Shown: positions 23,995-33,183 of the stretch, piece by piece
How positions within the stretch are numbered: position 1 is the first letter of the stretch
Layout: the number at the start of each line of letters is the position of its first letter
Assembly (NCBI GenBank): GCA_018970765.1
Contig: JAGWVT010000019.1
Span: forward strand, 1-42,245
Source: Actinomycetales bacterium
Lineage (GTDB): Bacteria > Actinomycetota > Actinomycetes > S36-B12
Reading direction: 5' to 3'
Length of the DNA stretch: 42,245 nucleotides
Notes under the pieces: generated by a model
Databases searched by the model: none
The model's input: only the letters and a program-made list of their open reading frames with translations
Told to the model about the DNA's origin: nothing
Made by a program: the position numbers and the translations under genes

Positions 23995-26540
23995 TGTTTC
24001 GCGCCGCCCTTCGCAGTGTCCTGGCTCACAAACTCCGTCTGGGCCTCACTATCGTCACGGTCACCTTAGGTATTGCCTTCGTCACCGGAACCAATATCTT
24101 TACCGACTCACTGCGCTCATCCTTCGACGCTCTCGTGGAACAGCCGCGTGCGGATGTTCTGGTAACTCCGCGAACTGAGCTGGACGCAGCCGATGAGAAT
24201 CCCACGGCCATTGGTGAGGGGCTATTGACGCTGCCGACGCAGCTGGTCGAGCAACTTGCCAGCCTCCCTGAGGCCGACGATGCGTACGGCCAGGTTCAGG
24301 CGCAGGCTGCCTATGTTCTCGGTGCCGATGACAAACCCCTGGGCCCGCAGGGACCCCCCGCACGGGTTGTCTCCTGGCTGGATGCCCCAGACATCACACC
24401 GCTTCGCATTGCGCAGGGTCGGGCCCCACAGGGGCCGGAGGAAATCGCCCTACTGTCCAGCACAGCCGAGCTGGCTGGAGTGGGTATCGGCGATTCAGTG
24501 CGTATAACGACGCCGCTGGCCGGGGTGCGCACTGCCACGGTCACCGGCATCGCCACGCGCACCCTGTCGGGTGGCCTTGGCGGCACGCTCGTCATCTTGG
24601 ACCTACCCACGGCTCAGGCTTGGTTCACCGGCTCGGGAACCGTCACCCAGATTTCGGTACAAGCGGCTCCTGGCGTCAGTGCAGAAGACCTGGCCGTTGC
24701 GGTGACTGCATCGTCACCTTCGCTCACCAGTGTGCGGACCGCAACTCAGCAACAAGACCAGGTGACTGAGCGCATCGAGGAAGGCTTCTCTTTCCTCAAT
24801 ACATTTCTCTTGGCCTTCGGCCTCATCGCGCTCTTCGTCTCAACCTTTCTCATCTTCAATACGTTTTCGATGCTCATTGCGCAACGAACCCGTGAGCTCG
24901 CCCTTGTCCGCGCAATCGGCGCAACCCGTTGGCAGGTGTTTGGATCGGTACTCGCCGAAGCTGCCGTGGTCGGCGCACTTGCGGGTGCACTCGGCATCGC
25001 TGCTGGGGTCGGTGTTGCACAGGGTCTTCGCCGAATCATCGAGGCCATCGGGGGCTCCCTGCCCTCGTCAGACCTCGTTGTGGAACCGAGCACCTTCCTC
25101 ATCGCTGCCGGAGTGGGCATTGGCGTCACGATGATCGCAGCCGGCATTCCCGCTTGGCGCGCGTCGGTTATTCCACCGGTCGCGGCGATGCGTGAGGACG
25201 CCAGACTGCCGAGCAGGTCACTGCGTGGACTCACCATCGGGGGCCTGCTGCTGGTCGTTGCGGCCGTGCCCTGTGCGCTGATGGGTGTGGCCAACTCCGA
25301 GCAGGATGGCACGATCGCAGCGACCTGGGTGGGACTATCGGCTCTGGCCGGGATTCTCGGCGTTGTGTGCCTAACGCCGGCAGTCGCCGGACCGCTCCTC
25401 GGCCTGATGGCGCGGCCCTTCACCCGCCGCCCGGTGACCAATCTTGCCTTGGAAAACGCTCGACGGAATCCACGCCGCACATCAGCGACGAGCAGCGCGC
25501 TCGCCATCGGACTGGCTTTGATGACTGCCGTCACCGTGATCGGCCTGTCAGCGCGTGCCAGCGTCACCGAAGTCGTCGATCAAACCATTGGTGCAGATTT
25601 CGTGGTCCTCGGTCAGGGCTTTCGACCATTCGAACCTGAAGTCTTCGAAGCACTGCGCGATGCACCGGGTACCAGTGTTGTTACCTATCTGCGGAATATT
25701 CCTATCGAGGTCGGCGACGAACGCTTTCCCATGACAGGAGTCCTGACCGAGGATGTACGCGAGGTGGTCGACGTCGTCGTGACCTCCGGCAGCCTCGACG
25801 ATCTCGGGCTGGGCATGGCACTCGTGGATGACCAGACGGCCACGCAATTGGGGTTAAAGACCGGCGATCAGCTCGATGCCACGTTCGTCAACGGCCCCGG
25901 TCAGGTCCGCATTGTGGGCACCTTCGAACCCGTGGGCTTCCTACAAGGCTTCTTAGTCTCCATGCCAACTCTTGCCAGCATCGGCGCTCTAGAGCGCGAC
26001 ACCGGCGTCTACATCAAGGCGGCGCCTGGTGAGAATCTCGATACCCTTCGCGCCGAGTTGAGTACCCGTCTGCAGGCATTTCCAGCCGTTCGCTTGCAGG
26101 ATCAAGCCGACATAAAACGCGATATCAACCAGCAATTTGATCTGCTCTTCGGTTTCATTTTCGGCCTTCTTGCGTTGTCGATCTTGGTGGCGTTCCTCGG
26201 TATCGTCAACACGCTGTCGTTGAGTGTCTACGAGCGCATTCGGGAGATCGGCCTGCTTCGAGCGGTCGGTATGGTGCGCCGTCAGGTGCGTCAGATGGTG
26301 GCCAGGGAGGCGCTGGCCATTGCCCTGATCGGAAGTGTGGTGGGGATCGCCCTAGGGCTCGGTTATGGGGCGCTCTTCCAGAAGGTCCTTGAGCCACAGG
26401 GCATTACCGTGCTCGCCGTCCCTTACGGCCCTCTGATCTTGTTCCTGGTCCTGGGTGTTCTGGGTGGCCTCGCCGCATCGATTTGGCCCGCCATACGCGC
26501 GGCGCGCTTACGCATCCTCAGTGCCATTGCAACTGAGTAA
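23994..26540 (+). CDS. ABC transporter permease, two FtsX domains
   Basis: Membrane protein of 848 residues. Membrane span one (RLGLTIVTVTLGIAFVTGTNIF) is followed by a long extracytoplasmic domain (about 40-250). Then come a three-span FtsX domain (FLLAFGLIALFVSTFLIF to MIAAGIPAWRAS), two more spans, a second start-like span with ALENARRNPRRTSATSSALAIG, a second extracytoplasmic domain (about 520-690), and a final FtsX domain ending IWPAIRAARLRIL. The domain duplication is typical of actinobacterial DUF214-type permeases. It overlaps the ATPase gene by one base, forming a two-component transporter. It ends 20 bases from the convergent metH stop; no terminator hairpin is seen there. Confidence 0.92.
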   Translation: MFRAALRSVLAHKLRLGLTIVTVTLGIAFVTGTNIFTDSLRSSFDALVEQPRADVLVTPRTELDAADENPTAIGEGLLTLPTQLVEQLASLPEADDAYGQVQAQAAYVLGADDKPLGPQGPPARVVSWLDAPDITPLRIAQGRAPQGPEEIALLSSTAELAGVGIGDSVRITTPLAGVRTATVTGIATRTLSGGLGGTLVILDLPTAQAWFTGSGTVTQISVQAAPGVSAEDLAVAVTASSPSLTSVRTATQQQDQVTERIEEGFSFLNTFLLAFGLIALFVSTFLIFNTFSMLIAQRTRELALVRAIGATRWQVFGSVLAEAAVVGALAGALGIAAGVGVAQGLRRIIEAIGGSLPSSDLVVEPSTFLIAAGVGIGVTMIAAGIPAWRASVIPPVAAMREDARLPSRSLRGLTIGGLLLVVAAVPCALMGVANSEQDGTIAATWVGLSALAGILGVVCLTPAVAGPLLGLMARPFTRRPVTNLALENARRNPRRTSATSSALAIGLALMTAVTVIGLSARASVTEVVDQTIGADFVVLGQGFRPFEPEVFEALRDAPGTSVVTYLRNIPIEVGDERFPMTGVLTEDVREVVDVVVTSGSLDDLGLGMALVDDQTATQLGLKTGDQLDATFVNGPGQVRIVGTFEPVGFLQGFLVSMPTLASIGALERDTGVYIKAAPGENLDTLRAELSTRLQAFPAVRLQDQADIKRDINQQFDLLFGFIFGLLALSILVAFLGIVNTLSLSVYERIREIGLLRAVGMVRRQVRQMVAREALAIALIGSVVGIALGLGYGALFQKVLEPQGITVLAVPYGPLILFLVLGVLGGLAASIWPAIRAARLRILSAIATE

Positions 26541-26560
26541 CCGCGTGCTGCAACGGTGCT

Positions 26561-29500
26561 TCAGGTGGCGTTGAAGTACTTCGCTTCTGGGTGATGGGCG
26601 ATGATGGCACTGGTGCTCTGCTCCGGATGCAACTGGAATTCCTCCGACAGTTCGACGCCGATGCGCGCCGGATCGAGCAACGTGAACAGTTCCGCCTGCT
26701 GCTCCAAGTCCGGGCAGGCCGGGTACCCGAACGAGTAACGCGATCCGCGATATCCCTGCTTGCCGATGAGAAAGTCCATGTCGTCGGCATCGTCACCGGC
26801 TAGGCCGAGTTCCTCGCGGACCCGGGCGTGCCAGAACTCGGCGAGTGCTTCGGTCAACTGAACCGAAAGTCCGTGCAATTCGAGGTAGTCGCGGTAGGCA
26901 TCCTGCGCGAAGAGTTTCGCCGTCGCATCGGATGCCGCCTGCCCCATGGTCACGACATGGAAGGCCACCACGTCGGGCCCGTTGGCTGCCGCCTCATCGG
27001 CATCGCGGAAGAAATCCGCCAAACACAGGCGTCTGTCCCGGCGCTGCCTGGGGTATCGGAAGCGCAACCGCTCTTGGCCGACATTAGGCCCTTCATGCCA
27101 GAGGATGACCAGGTCCTCACCGTCGGAATAGCAGGGGAAGTACCCATAGACCACTGCCGGCTCGATCATTCCCTCGGTTTGAACGCGGTCCAACCAAAGG
27201 CGCAAACGTGGTCGACCCTCGGTGACTACCAAGTCTTCGTACGAAGGTCCGTCGCCGCGAGCCGACTTCAACCCCCATTGCCCGAGGAACAGGGCGCGCT
27301 CATCGAGGTAAGGCACGTAGTCGGCCAATGCGATGCCGCGAACCACTCGTTCACCCCAGAAAGGCGGTTGCGGGACCATGACTCCTCGGGCGACATCGGA
27401 GCGGCCGGCCGGTTGCGTTGCCTCGACGCCGCTCGTGTCGTCTTCCCGGCGCACCGACCGCACCCGTCGGGCCCGCCGTTCAGGCAGCACCGCATCAGGA
27501 TCACCGCGCTTGATAGCCATCACCGTGTCCATCAAACGAAGACCCTCGAACGCATCCCGGGCGTAGCGCACCTCGCCCCGGTAGATCTCGGCTAGGTCCT
27601 GTTCCACGTACGCGCGGGTTAGTGCAGCGCCGCCAAGCAGAACCGGGTACTGCTCAGCTACCCCGCGAGCATTCAACTCCTCGAGGTTCTCTTTCATGAT
27701 GATGGTGCTCTTCACCAGCAGGCCGCTCATCCCGATTGCGTCGGCCTGGTGCTCTTCGGCCGCCTCGATGATTCTCGAGATCGGTTGCTTAATGCCTAGA
27801 TTCACCACGGTGTATCCGTTGTTGCTCAAGATGATGTCGACGAGGTTCTTTCCGATGTCATGCACATCACCCTTGACGGTTGCCAACACCATCGTTCCCT
27901 TGCCGGCCTCGTCTGTACGGTCCATATGCGGTTCCAAATATGCGACCGCGGACTTCATGACCTCGGCACTTTGCAGGACGAACGGCAACTGCATCTCTCC
28001 GGAGGCGAACAGGTCACCAACGACCTTCATGCCGGACAGCAGCGTGTCATTGACGATCTCGAGGGCTGGTCTGGTCTGCAGCGCCTCATCGAGGTCGACT
28101 TCAAGGCCCTGACGTTCGCCGTCAATGATGCGCCGCTCTAGGCGTTCGAACAGTGGCAGGGCCGCCAATTCGGCTGCGCGTGTTGCGGATGCCGACTTCG
28201 CCTCAACACCTTCGAATAATTCCAGAAACCGTTGCAGTGGGTCGTAGAGCACATTGCCGTCTTCGGCGTACCGACGCCGGTCATACACCAGATCCAGGGC
28301 CACCTGCCGCTGCTCGTCGGGGATGCGGCTCATTGGCAGGATTTTGGACGCGTGCACGATGGCCGCGTCCAATCCAGCCTGGACCGCTTCGTGCAGGAAG
28401 ACCGAGTTCAGCACCTGCCGGGCCGCGGGGTTCAGGCCGAAGGAGACGTTGGAGACACCCAGCACTGTTTGAACTGCCGGGTACCGAGATTTCAGAGAAC
28501 TAATGGCCTCTAGTGTCTGAACGGCATCGCGACGCGTTTCCTCCTGACCTGTCGCAATGGGGAAGGTCAGGGTGTCCACGAGGATGTCTTCCACGCGCAT
28601 ACCCCAGTTCGTGGTCAGGTCCTTAATCAATCGATCAGCGATCCGAACCTTCCACTCCGCGGTACGCGCCTGACCCTCTTCGTCAATGGTGAGTGCGACA
28701 ACTGCCGCGCCATGTTCGCGCACCAGCGGCATGATGCGCTGGTATCGGGACTGCGGACCATCCCCATCTTCGAAGTTGACAGAGTTGACGATCGCACGAC
28801 CACCCAGCATCTCAAGGCCCGTTTCCAAGACCTCAGGTTCCGTGGAGTCCAACATCACTGGGAGCGTGGAGGCGGTCGCCAATCGACCGGCGACCTCGCG
28901 CATGTCTGCACTACCGTCACGACCCACGTAGTCCACGCAAAGGTCGAGCACATGGGCACCGTCGCGGATCTGGTCACGCGCGATCTCGATGCAGTCGTCC
29001 CACTGCTCGGCCAGCATGGCGTCTCGGAAGGCCTTCGAGCCGTTGGCATTCGTACGCTCGCCCACGGACAGATATGTCGTGTCCTGCCGGAAGGGCACCG
29101 CTTGATAGAGGGATGCCACGCTCGCCTCACGGCGGACTCGGCGAGTCGTCAGGCCTCGGCCCTGCACTCGCTCAACCACATGACGCAAATGTTCCGGAGT
29201 AGTTCCGCAGCACCCGCCGACCAGAGCCAACCCAAACTCGGTGACGAACTGCTCGTGCGCAGCAGCCAACTCGGCCGGGCTCAATGGGTAGTAGGCACCA
29301 TCCGAAGTGAGCTCAGGCAACCCCGCATTCGGCATGCTGCTCAGGCTCACATTGGCGGCCCGGGAAAGCGTGCGAAGATGCTCACTCATTTCAGCTGGAC
29401 CGGTTGCGCAGTTCAGCCCAATCGCGGCAATGCCCAGCGGCTCCAGGGCAGTCAGGGCCGCCCCGATTTCGGTGCCCAGGAGCATGGTTCCGGTGGTCTC

Positions 29501-30076
29501 AACAGTGACCTGGGCGAACACCGGGATCTCACGCCCGCTGGATGCAATGGCCCGATTCGCGCCAATGACCGCGGCCTTGGCCTGCAGCAGGTCTTGAGCT
29601 GTCTCGATGAGAATGGCATCAGCGCCACCGTCGATGAGGCCACTCACCTGTTCGGCGTAGGCATCCCGCAACAGCGAGTAGGGCGCATGGCCCAGTGACG
29701 GCAACTTGGTGCCCGGCCCAACTGACCCCAGTACCCAACGCGGTTGGTCCGCAGTCGACCATTGATCCGCGACCTCGCGTGCGATTCGCGCACCTGCCTG
29801 GGCGAGCTCGCGGATGCGGTCCGAGATTCCGTATTCGCCGAGGTTGGCGTAGTTAGCTCCGAAGGTGTTGGTCTCAACGCAGTCGACACCTGCGGCGAAG
29901 TAGGCCTCGTGTACCCCCGCAACCATCTCCGGCTTGGTTACATTGAGAATCTCGTTGCAGCCCTCGTACCCCTGGAAGTCGTCAAGGGTGGGATCGCATG
30001 CCTGCAGCATCGTCCCCATGGCGCCGTCCGCAACAACAACCCGGCGCGCCAGCGCCTCCATAAGTGTCTCTGGCAT
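26561..30076 (-). CDS. metH: Cobalamin-dependent methionine synthase
   Basis: Transfers methyl from methyltetrahydrofolate via cobalamin to homocysteine; 1171 residues with all four modules. Homocysteine domain (about 1-310) with zinc cysteines Cys223 (NCATGP) and Cys289-Cys290 (GGCCGTT). Pterin domain (about 330-600, YLSVGERTNANGSKAF). Cobalamin cap and binding domain with DVHDIGKN and the axial ligand His739. C-terminal AdoMet reactivation domain with YSFGYPACPDLEQQ. ATG 30076 is supported by TAAGAT seven bases upstream; the longer open frame is not needed. The leaderless start leaves no room for a B12 riboswitch. It is divergent from an alpha/beta hydrolase. Confidence 0.97.
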   Translation of the reverse strand: MPETLMEALARRVVVADGAMGTMLQACDPTLDDFQGYEGCNEILNVTKPEMVAGVHEAYFAAGVDCVETNTFGANYANLGEYGISDRIRELAQAGARIAREVADQWSTADQPRWVLGSVGPGTKLPSLGHAPYSLLRDAYAEQVSGLIDGGADAILIETAQDLLQAKAAVIGANRAIASSGREIPVFAQVTVETTGTMLLGTEIGAALTALEPLGIAAIGLNCATGPAEMSEHLRTLSRAANVSLSSMPNAGLPELTSDGAYYPLSPAELAAAHEQFVTEFGLALVGGCCGTTPEHLRHVVERVQGRGLTTRRVRREASVASLYQAVPFRQDTTYLSVGERTNANGSKAFRDAMLAEQWDDCIEIARDQIRDGAHVLDLCVDYVGRDGSADMREVAGRLATASTLPVMLDSTEPEVLETGLEMLGGRAIVNSVNFEDGDGPQSRYQRIMPLVREHGAAVVALTIDEEGQARTAEWKVRIADRLIKDLTTNWGMRVEDILVDTLTFPIATGQEETRRDAVQTLEAISSLKSRYPAVQTVLGVSNVSFGLNPAARQVLNSVFLHEAVQAGLDAAIVHASKILPMSRIPDEQRQVALDLVYDRRRYAEDGNVLYDPLQRFLELFEGVEAKSASATRAAELAALPLFERLERRIIDGERQGLEVDLDEALQTRPALEIVNDTLLSGMKVVGDLFASGEMQLPFVLQSAEVMKSAVAYLEPHMDRTDEAGKGTMVLATVKGDVHDIGKNLVDIILSNNGYTVVNLGIKQPISRIIEAAEEHQADAIGMSGLLVKSTIIMKENLEELNARGVAEQYPVLLGGAALTRAYVEQDLAEIYRGEVRYARDAFEGLRLMDTVMAIKRGDPDAVLPERRARRVRSVRREDDTSGVEATQPAGRSDVARGVMVPQPPFWGERVVRGIALADYVPYLDERALFLGQWGLKSARGDGPSYEDLVVTEGRPRLRLWLDRVQTEGMIEPAVVYGYFPCYSDGEDLVILWHEGPNVGQERLRFRYPRQRRDRRLCLADFFRDADEAAANGPDVVAFHVVTMGQAASDATAKLFAQDAYRDYLELHGLSVQLTEALAEFWHARVREELGLAGDDADDMDFLIGKQGYRGSRYSFGYPACPDLEQQAELFTLLDPARIGVELSEEFQLHPEQSTSAIIAHHPEAKYFNAT

Positions 30077-30083
30077 TGGTCCG

Positions 30084-30089
30084 ATCTTA
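30084..30089 (-). promoter_or_regulatory. -10 box for leaderless metH
   Basis: TAAGAT, seven bases (CGGACCA), then ATG 30076. It is back to back with the hydrolase promoter 38 bases away. Confidence 0.6.
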
Positions 30090-30127
30090 GTGCCGGGCAT
30101 GAAACTCGCAGCCTGACGACGACGAAG

Positions 30128-30133
30128 TACCGT
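30128..30133 (+). promoter_or_regulatory. -10 box for the leaderless alpha/beta hydrolase transcript
   Basis: TACCGT, six bases (TTCCGC), then GTG 30140. It selects GTG 30140 among competing starts. Confidence 0.58.
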
Positions 30134-30139
30134 TTCCGC

Positions 30140-31024
30140 GTGCGAAGTCTCCCCGAGCAGACGACCATCGAAATGACCGCAAGCGATGGCGTCGAACTGG
30201 TGGCAACCCTGCATACAGATCACACCGCTCCAGAGACGCTTCCCCTACTACTGCTCCATGGACTTTCCCAGCAGCGCTGGTTCTGGAACCCCGTTCTAGC
30301 TCGATCTGCCCTGCCGAAGGTCGTTGTTCTCGATCAGCGCGGGCACGGTGAGTCAGACAGTCCCACAACCGCTGATTTCAGCGTTGAGCGCTGCGCTCGC
30401 GATGCGTTGGAACTACTCGACGAACTCGGCTGGTCTCGTTGTGCGGTAGTCGGACATTCCTGGGGTGCATCGGTAGCGCTGCGAATGCGCAGTCTTGCCG
30501 GGCATCGCATAGCGGCGACCGGACTCATCGATGGGGGCGTCTGGGGACCACGTCGCCTGGGTCCACGTGAAGTCGTCCGCGAGCGCCTGCGCCCTCCGGC
30601 GTTAGGCATTCCCGAAGGTGACCTTTGGGCGCTGATCCAAGCCCAACCCGGCATGATCTGGAACGAAGAAAATCGCGAGGCATTGCGGGCTACCTACCGC
30701 GTCGACGACCAGGGTCTGGCGTGGACGCGTATCGGCATGGAGCGCCACATGGCCGTGCTCGATGGGCTTTTGGACTACGACCCAGTTGATGACCTCGCAT
30801 TGGACGCCGGTTCGCTCTGGGTGGTGCTGTGCCAGAGTTGGGCCGACGGCGACATGACGGACGCACGCGAGCAGTTCCTCGTAACCCTGCCAAACATCGA
30901 GCAAATTCAGATCCAGCGCTGGGTGGGCGCCGTCCACGACGTACCCTTGCAGTGGCCGTGGTTGGTCGCAGGTTTGCTCACCCAGATCTGCCACGAAGAG
31001 CATCCAGGTAAGGCATCCAGGTGA
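30140..31024 (+). CDS. Alpha/beta hydrolase
   Basis: Hydrolase of the alpha/beta fold, 294 residues. Oxyanion-hole segment LLLLHGLSQQRWFWNP, VVVLDQRGHGESDSP, nucleophile elbow VVGHSWGAS (Ser), and a C-terminal His in GAVHDVPLQWP, which fits the catalytic base. A lid region lies between DGGVWGPRR and the second half. The substrate cannot be told; homologues include esterases, epoxide hydrolases and lyases. GTG 30140 is taken from the leaderless box; ATG 30173 (MTASDGVEL) is the alternative. It is followed 21 bases later by the PAC2 gene, probably one operon. Confidence 0.88.
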   Translation: MRSLPEQTTIEMTASDGVELVATLHTDHTAPETLPLLLLHGLSQQRWFWNPVLARSALPKVVVLDQRGHGESDSPTTADFSVERCARDALELLDELGWSRCAVVGHSWGASVALRMRSLAGHRIAATGLIDGGVWGPRRLGPREVVRERLRPPALGIPEGDLWALIQAQPGMIWNEENREALRATYRVDDQGLAWTRIGMERHMAVLDGLLDYDPVDDLALDAGSLWVVLCQSWADGDMTDAREQFLVTLPNIEQIQIQRWVGAVHDVPLQWPWLVAGLLTQICHEEHPGKASR

Positions 31025-31045
31025 TCGGGTGCTGAAAGGAACTGC

Positions 31046-31894
31046 ATGATCGAATTTGAGGACCTGCCAGTGCTGGTAGATCCGGTGCTGATTGCCGCCT
31101 TCGAGGGCTGGAATGACGCCGGTGACGCCGCATCGGGGGCCTTGACGCATCTGGAATCCGTTTGGACTGCCGAGGCACTGGCCGACCTCGATTCCGAGGA
31201 GTATTACGACTTTCAGGTCAATCGCCCTCAGGTAAGTATCGATGCGCAGGGCGTTCGCCAGCTGCGTTGGCCGACTACCCGGCTGCTCATCGCCCGGTCC
31301 CCCGGCATGAAGCGAGACGTCGTACTGGTGCAGGGCATCGAGCCCAATATGAAGTGGCAGCAGTTCACGCGAGAAATCCTCGGCCTGGCTGTTGAGCTAG
31401 ACGTGCAACTTGTCCTCACCCTTGGCGCTTTGCTTTCCGACACACCGCATACGCGGCCTGTGCCGATCACTGGCAGCTGCTCCGACGCCGCCTTAGGTGC
31501 AAAACTCGGGCTTGAGCCGTCAACCTACGAGGGCCCTACCGGCATCGTCGGCGTTATTCAGGAGGCCTGCCAGCGTTTTGCCATCCCCTCGGTTTCCCTT
31601 TGGGCGGCGGTACCGCACTACGTGGCACAACCTCCCTGCCCCAAGGCGACCCTGGCCCTGATCCGAAACATCGAGGATCTGCTCGACATCTCGATCCCAC
31701 TCGGCGACCTCGTTGAGGAGTCTCGTGCCTGGGAACTCGGCGTGGATGAACTTGCAGCTGAGGACGATGAAGTCGGTGACTACGTCAAGGAACTCGAGGA
31801 CGCCCGTGACACCGCGGACCTGCCGGAGGCTTCCGGCGAGGCGATCGCACGCGAATTCGAGCGCTATCTACGCCGGCGCAGCACTGACGGCTGA
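31046..31894 (+). CDS. PAC2 family protein
   Basis: Protein of 282 residues of the PAC2 (proteasome assembly chaperone 2-like) family, common in actinobacteria and archaea. Seen: PVLIAAFEGWNDAGDAAS at the N-terminus, LVQGIEPNMKWQQFTREIL, LGALLSDTPHTRPVPITG, GPTGIVGVIQEAC and AAVPHYVAQPPCPKATLALI. The C-terminal tail is acidic. Its role in bacteria is unproved; the eukaryotic relative helps build 20S rings, and this gene lies 14 kb from prcAB. AAAGGA stands 7 bases before ATG 31046. It converges on mshC with 20 bases between stops and no obvious terminator. Confidence 0.93.
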   Translation: MIEFEDLPVLVDPVLIAAFEGWNDAGDAASGALTHLESVWTAEALADLDSEEYYDFQVNRPQVSIDAQGVRQLRWPTTRLLIARSPGMKRDVVLVQGIEPNMKWQQFTREILGLAVELDVQLVLTLGALLSDTPHTRPVPITGSCSDAALGAKLGLEPSTYEGPTGIVGVIQEACQRFAIPSVSLWAAVPHYVAQPPCPKATLALIRNIEDLLDISIPLGDLVEESRAWELGVDELAAEDDEVGDYVKELEDARDTADLPEASGEAIAREFERYLRRRSTDG

Positions 31895-31914
31895 TTCTGG
31901 AGGAATAGGCAGCG

Positions 31915-33144
31915 CTAAGTCAGTCGAACACCAAGCAGCGCGTCCACGGCATCCGACACAATTCCGGGGGCCTGATTGTCGCTCCCGCGCCCCTCGCTCG
32001 CCGCTTGAGCCCAACTATCAATTGACGCAATGGCTCCGGCGGTATCGAGGTCATCACTGAGCCGGTCACGAAGACGGTCGAGGACTGCAGTACCGGAGGG
32101 TCCCGAGTCCGCGTTGACCGCTCGCCGCCAGCGCGTGAGGCGATCTCCCGCCGTGGCAAGTGCTGCGTCTGACCACTCCCAGTCCTGGCGATAGTGGTGG
32201 GCCAGGATCGCAAGCCGGATGGCCATCGGATCCACTCCCGATTCGCGCAGTCGCGAAACGAACACCAGATTGCCGCGCGACTTTGACATCTTGTGGCCCT
32301 GCCAGCCCACCATCCCGGTGTGCACGTAGTGCCGCGCGTAAGGCCACGCGCCGGTAACCACCTGAGCCTCAGCGGCACCCATCTCATGGTGCGGGAAAAT
32401 CAGATCGCTGCCGCCACCCTGCAGATCCAGTGTCATCCCTAGGTACTCCAGGGCGATCGCCACACACTCGATGTGCCAACCGGGTCGCCCACGACCGAAG
32501 GGACTGTCCCAGCTGGGTTCGCCCGCCCGTTCGGCCAGCCAGACCAGGCAGTCCAGCGGGTCCCGCTTGCCGGGACGATCGGGATCACCGCCTCGCTCGG
32601 CAAAAATACGCAGCATCTCCGCACGATCAAGGGCGCTAACCTCGCCGAATCTCGGGTCACTATGCACGCTGAAATACAAATCCTGATCAATCGCGTAGAT
32701 CGCATCACGTCGTTGGAGTTCCTGAATGCGCTGAATGACCAGCGGGATCGTTTCGACGGCGCCGAGATATTCCTTTGGCGGCAGGACGTTGAGCGCCTGC
32801 ATGTCCTCGGTGAACAACTTGGTTTGATCCATGGCCAACTGCCGCCAGTCGGCGCCAGTCTCTCGCGCCCGCTCCAGCAGCGGATCGTCAACGTCGGTGA
32901 CGTTTTGAACATAGTCCACGGTCAACGAGCAATCTCGCCAGCACCGATTCACCAAATCGAAGGCTACGTAGGTTGCCGCGTGACCAAGATGCGTAGCGTC
33001 ATATGGCGTGATCCCGCAGACGTACATCCTGGCCGGGTTGCCCGGCGCCGTAGGGCGCACCTGTTGGGTTGCCGTGTCCCACAGCCGCAAGCCTTGACCT
33101 GCTCCGGGAAGGATCGGTGGATCAGCCACAGTCCAGGCGTGCAC
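31915..33144 (-). CDS. mshC: L-cysteine:1D-myo-inosityl-2-amino-2-deoxy-alpha-D-glucopyranoside ligase MshC
   Basis: ATP-dependent ligase joining cysteine to GlcN-Ins in mycothiol biosynthesis; 409 residues. It derives from cysteinyl-tRNA synthetase but lacks the anticodon-binding end. Zinc ligands Cys43 ([10 protein letters not shown]) and Cys227 (WHIEC) with His252/253 (PHHE), HIGH-type HLGH at 52-55, KMSKS at 285-289. The ending ALLGVRLT matches MshC rather than CysS. It shows this organism uses mycothiol as its low-molecular-weight thiol. GTG 33144 has a TAGAGT box exactly six bases upstream, so it need not depend on the upstream YHYH gene 39 bases away. Confidence 0.97.
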   Translation of the reverse strand: MHAWTVADPPILPGAGQGLRLWDTATQQVRPTAPGNPARMYVCGITPYDATHLGHAATYVAFDLVNRCWRDCSLTVDYVQNVTDVDDPLLERARETGADWRQLAMDQTKLFTEDMQALNVLPPKEYLGAVETIPLVIQRIQELQRRDAIYAIDQDLYFSVHSDPRFGEVSALDRAEMLRIFAERGGDPDRPGKRDPLDCLVWLAERAGEPSWDSPFGRGRPGWHIECVAIALEYLGMTLDLQGGGSDLIFPHHEMGAAEAQVVTGAWPYARHYVHTGMVGWQGHKMSKSRGNLVFVSRLRESGVDPMAIRLAILAHHYRQDWEWSDAALATAGDRLTRWRRAVNADSGPSGTAVLDRLRDRLSDDLDTAGAIASIDSWAQAASEGRGSDNQAPGIVSDAVDALLGVRLT

Positions 33145-33150
33145 GTTGGA

Positions 33151-33156
33151 ACTCTA
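33151..33156 (-). promoter_or_regulatory. -10 box for leaderless mshC
   Basis: TAGAGT, six bases (TCCAAC), then GTG 33144. The same hexamer precedes pafA. Confidence 0.65.
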
Positions 33157-33183
33157 TTGGCAGACCCAGGTGCCCTTGCCGAG

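Noticed and set aside
26541-26560. Terminator between the permease gene and metH
   Set aside because: Only 20 bases with no inverted repeat strong enough to call.
28712-29698. Long plus-strand open frame (328 codons) opposite metH
   Set aside because: Antisense shadow of a fully conserved enzyme in high-GC DNA; no recognisable protein features and no start signal.
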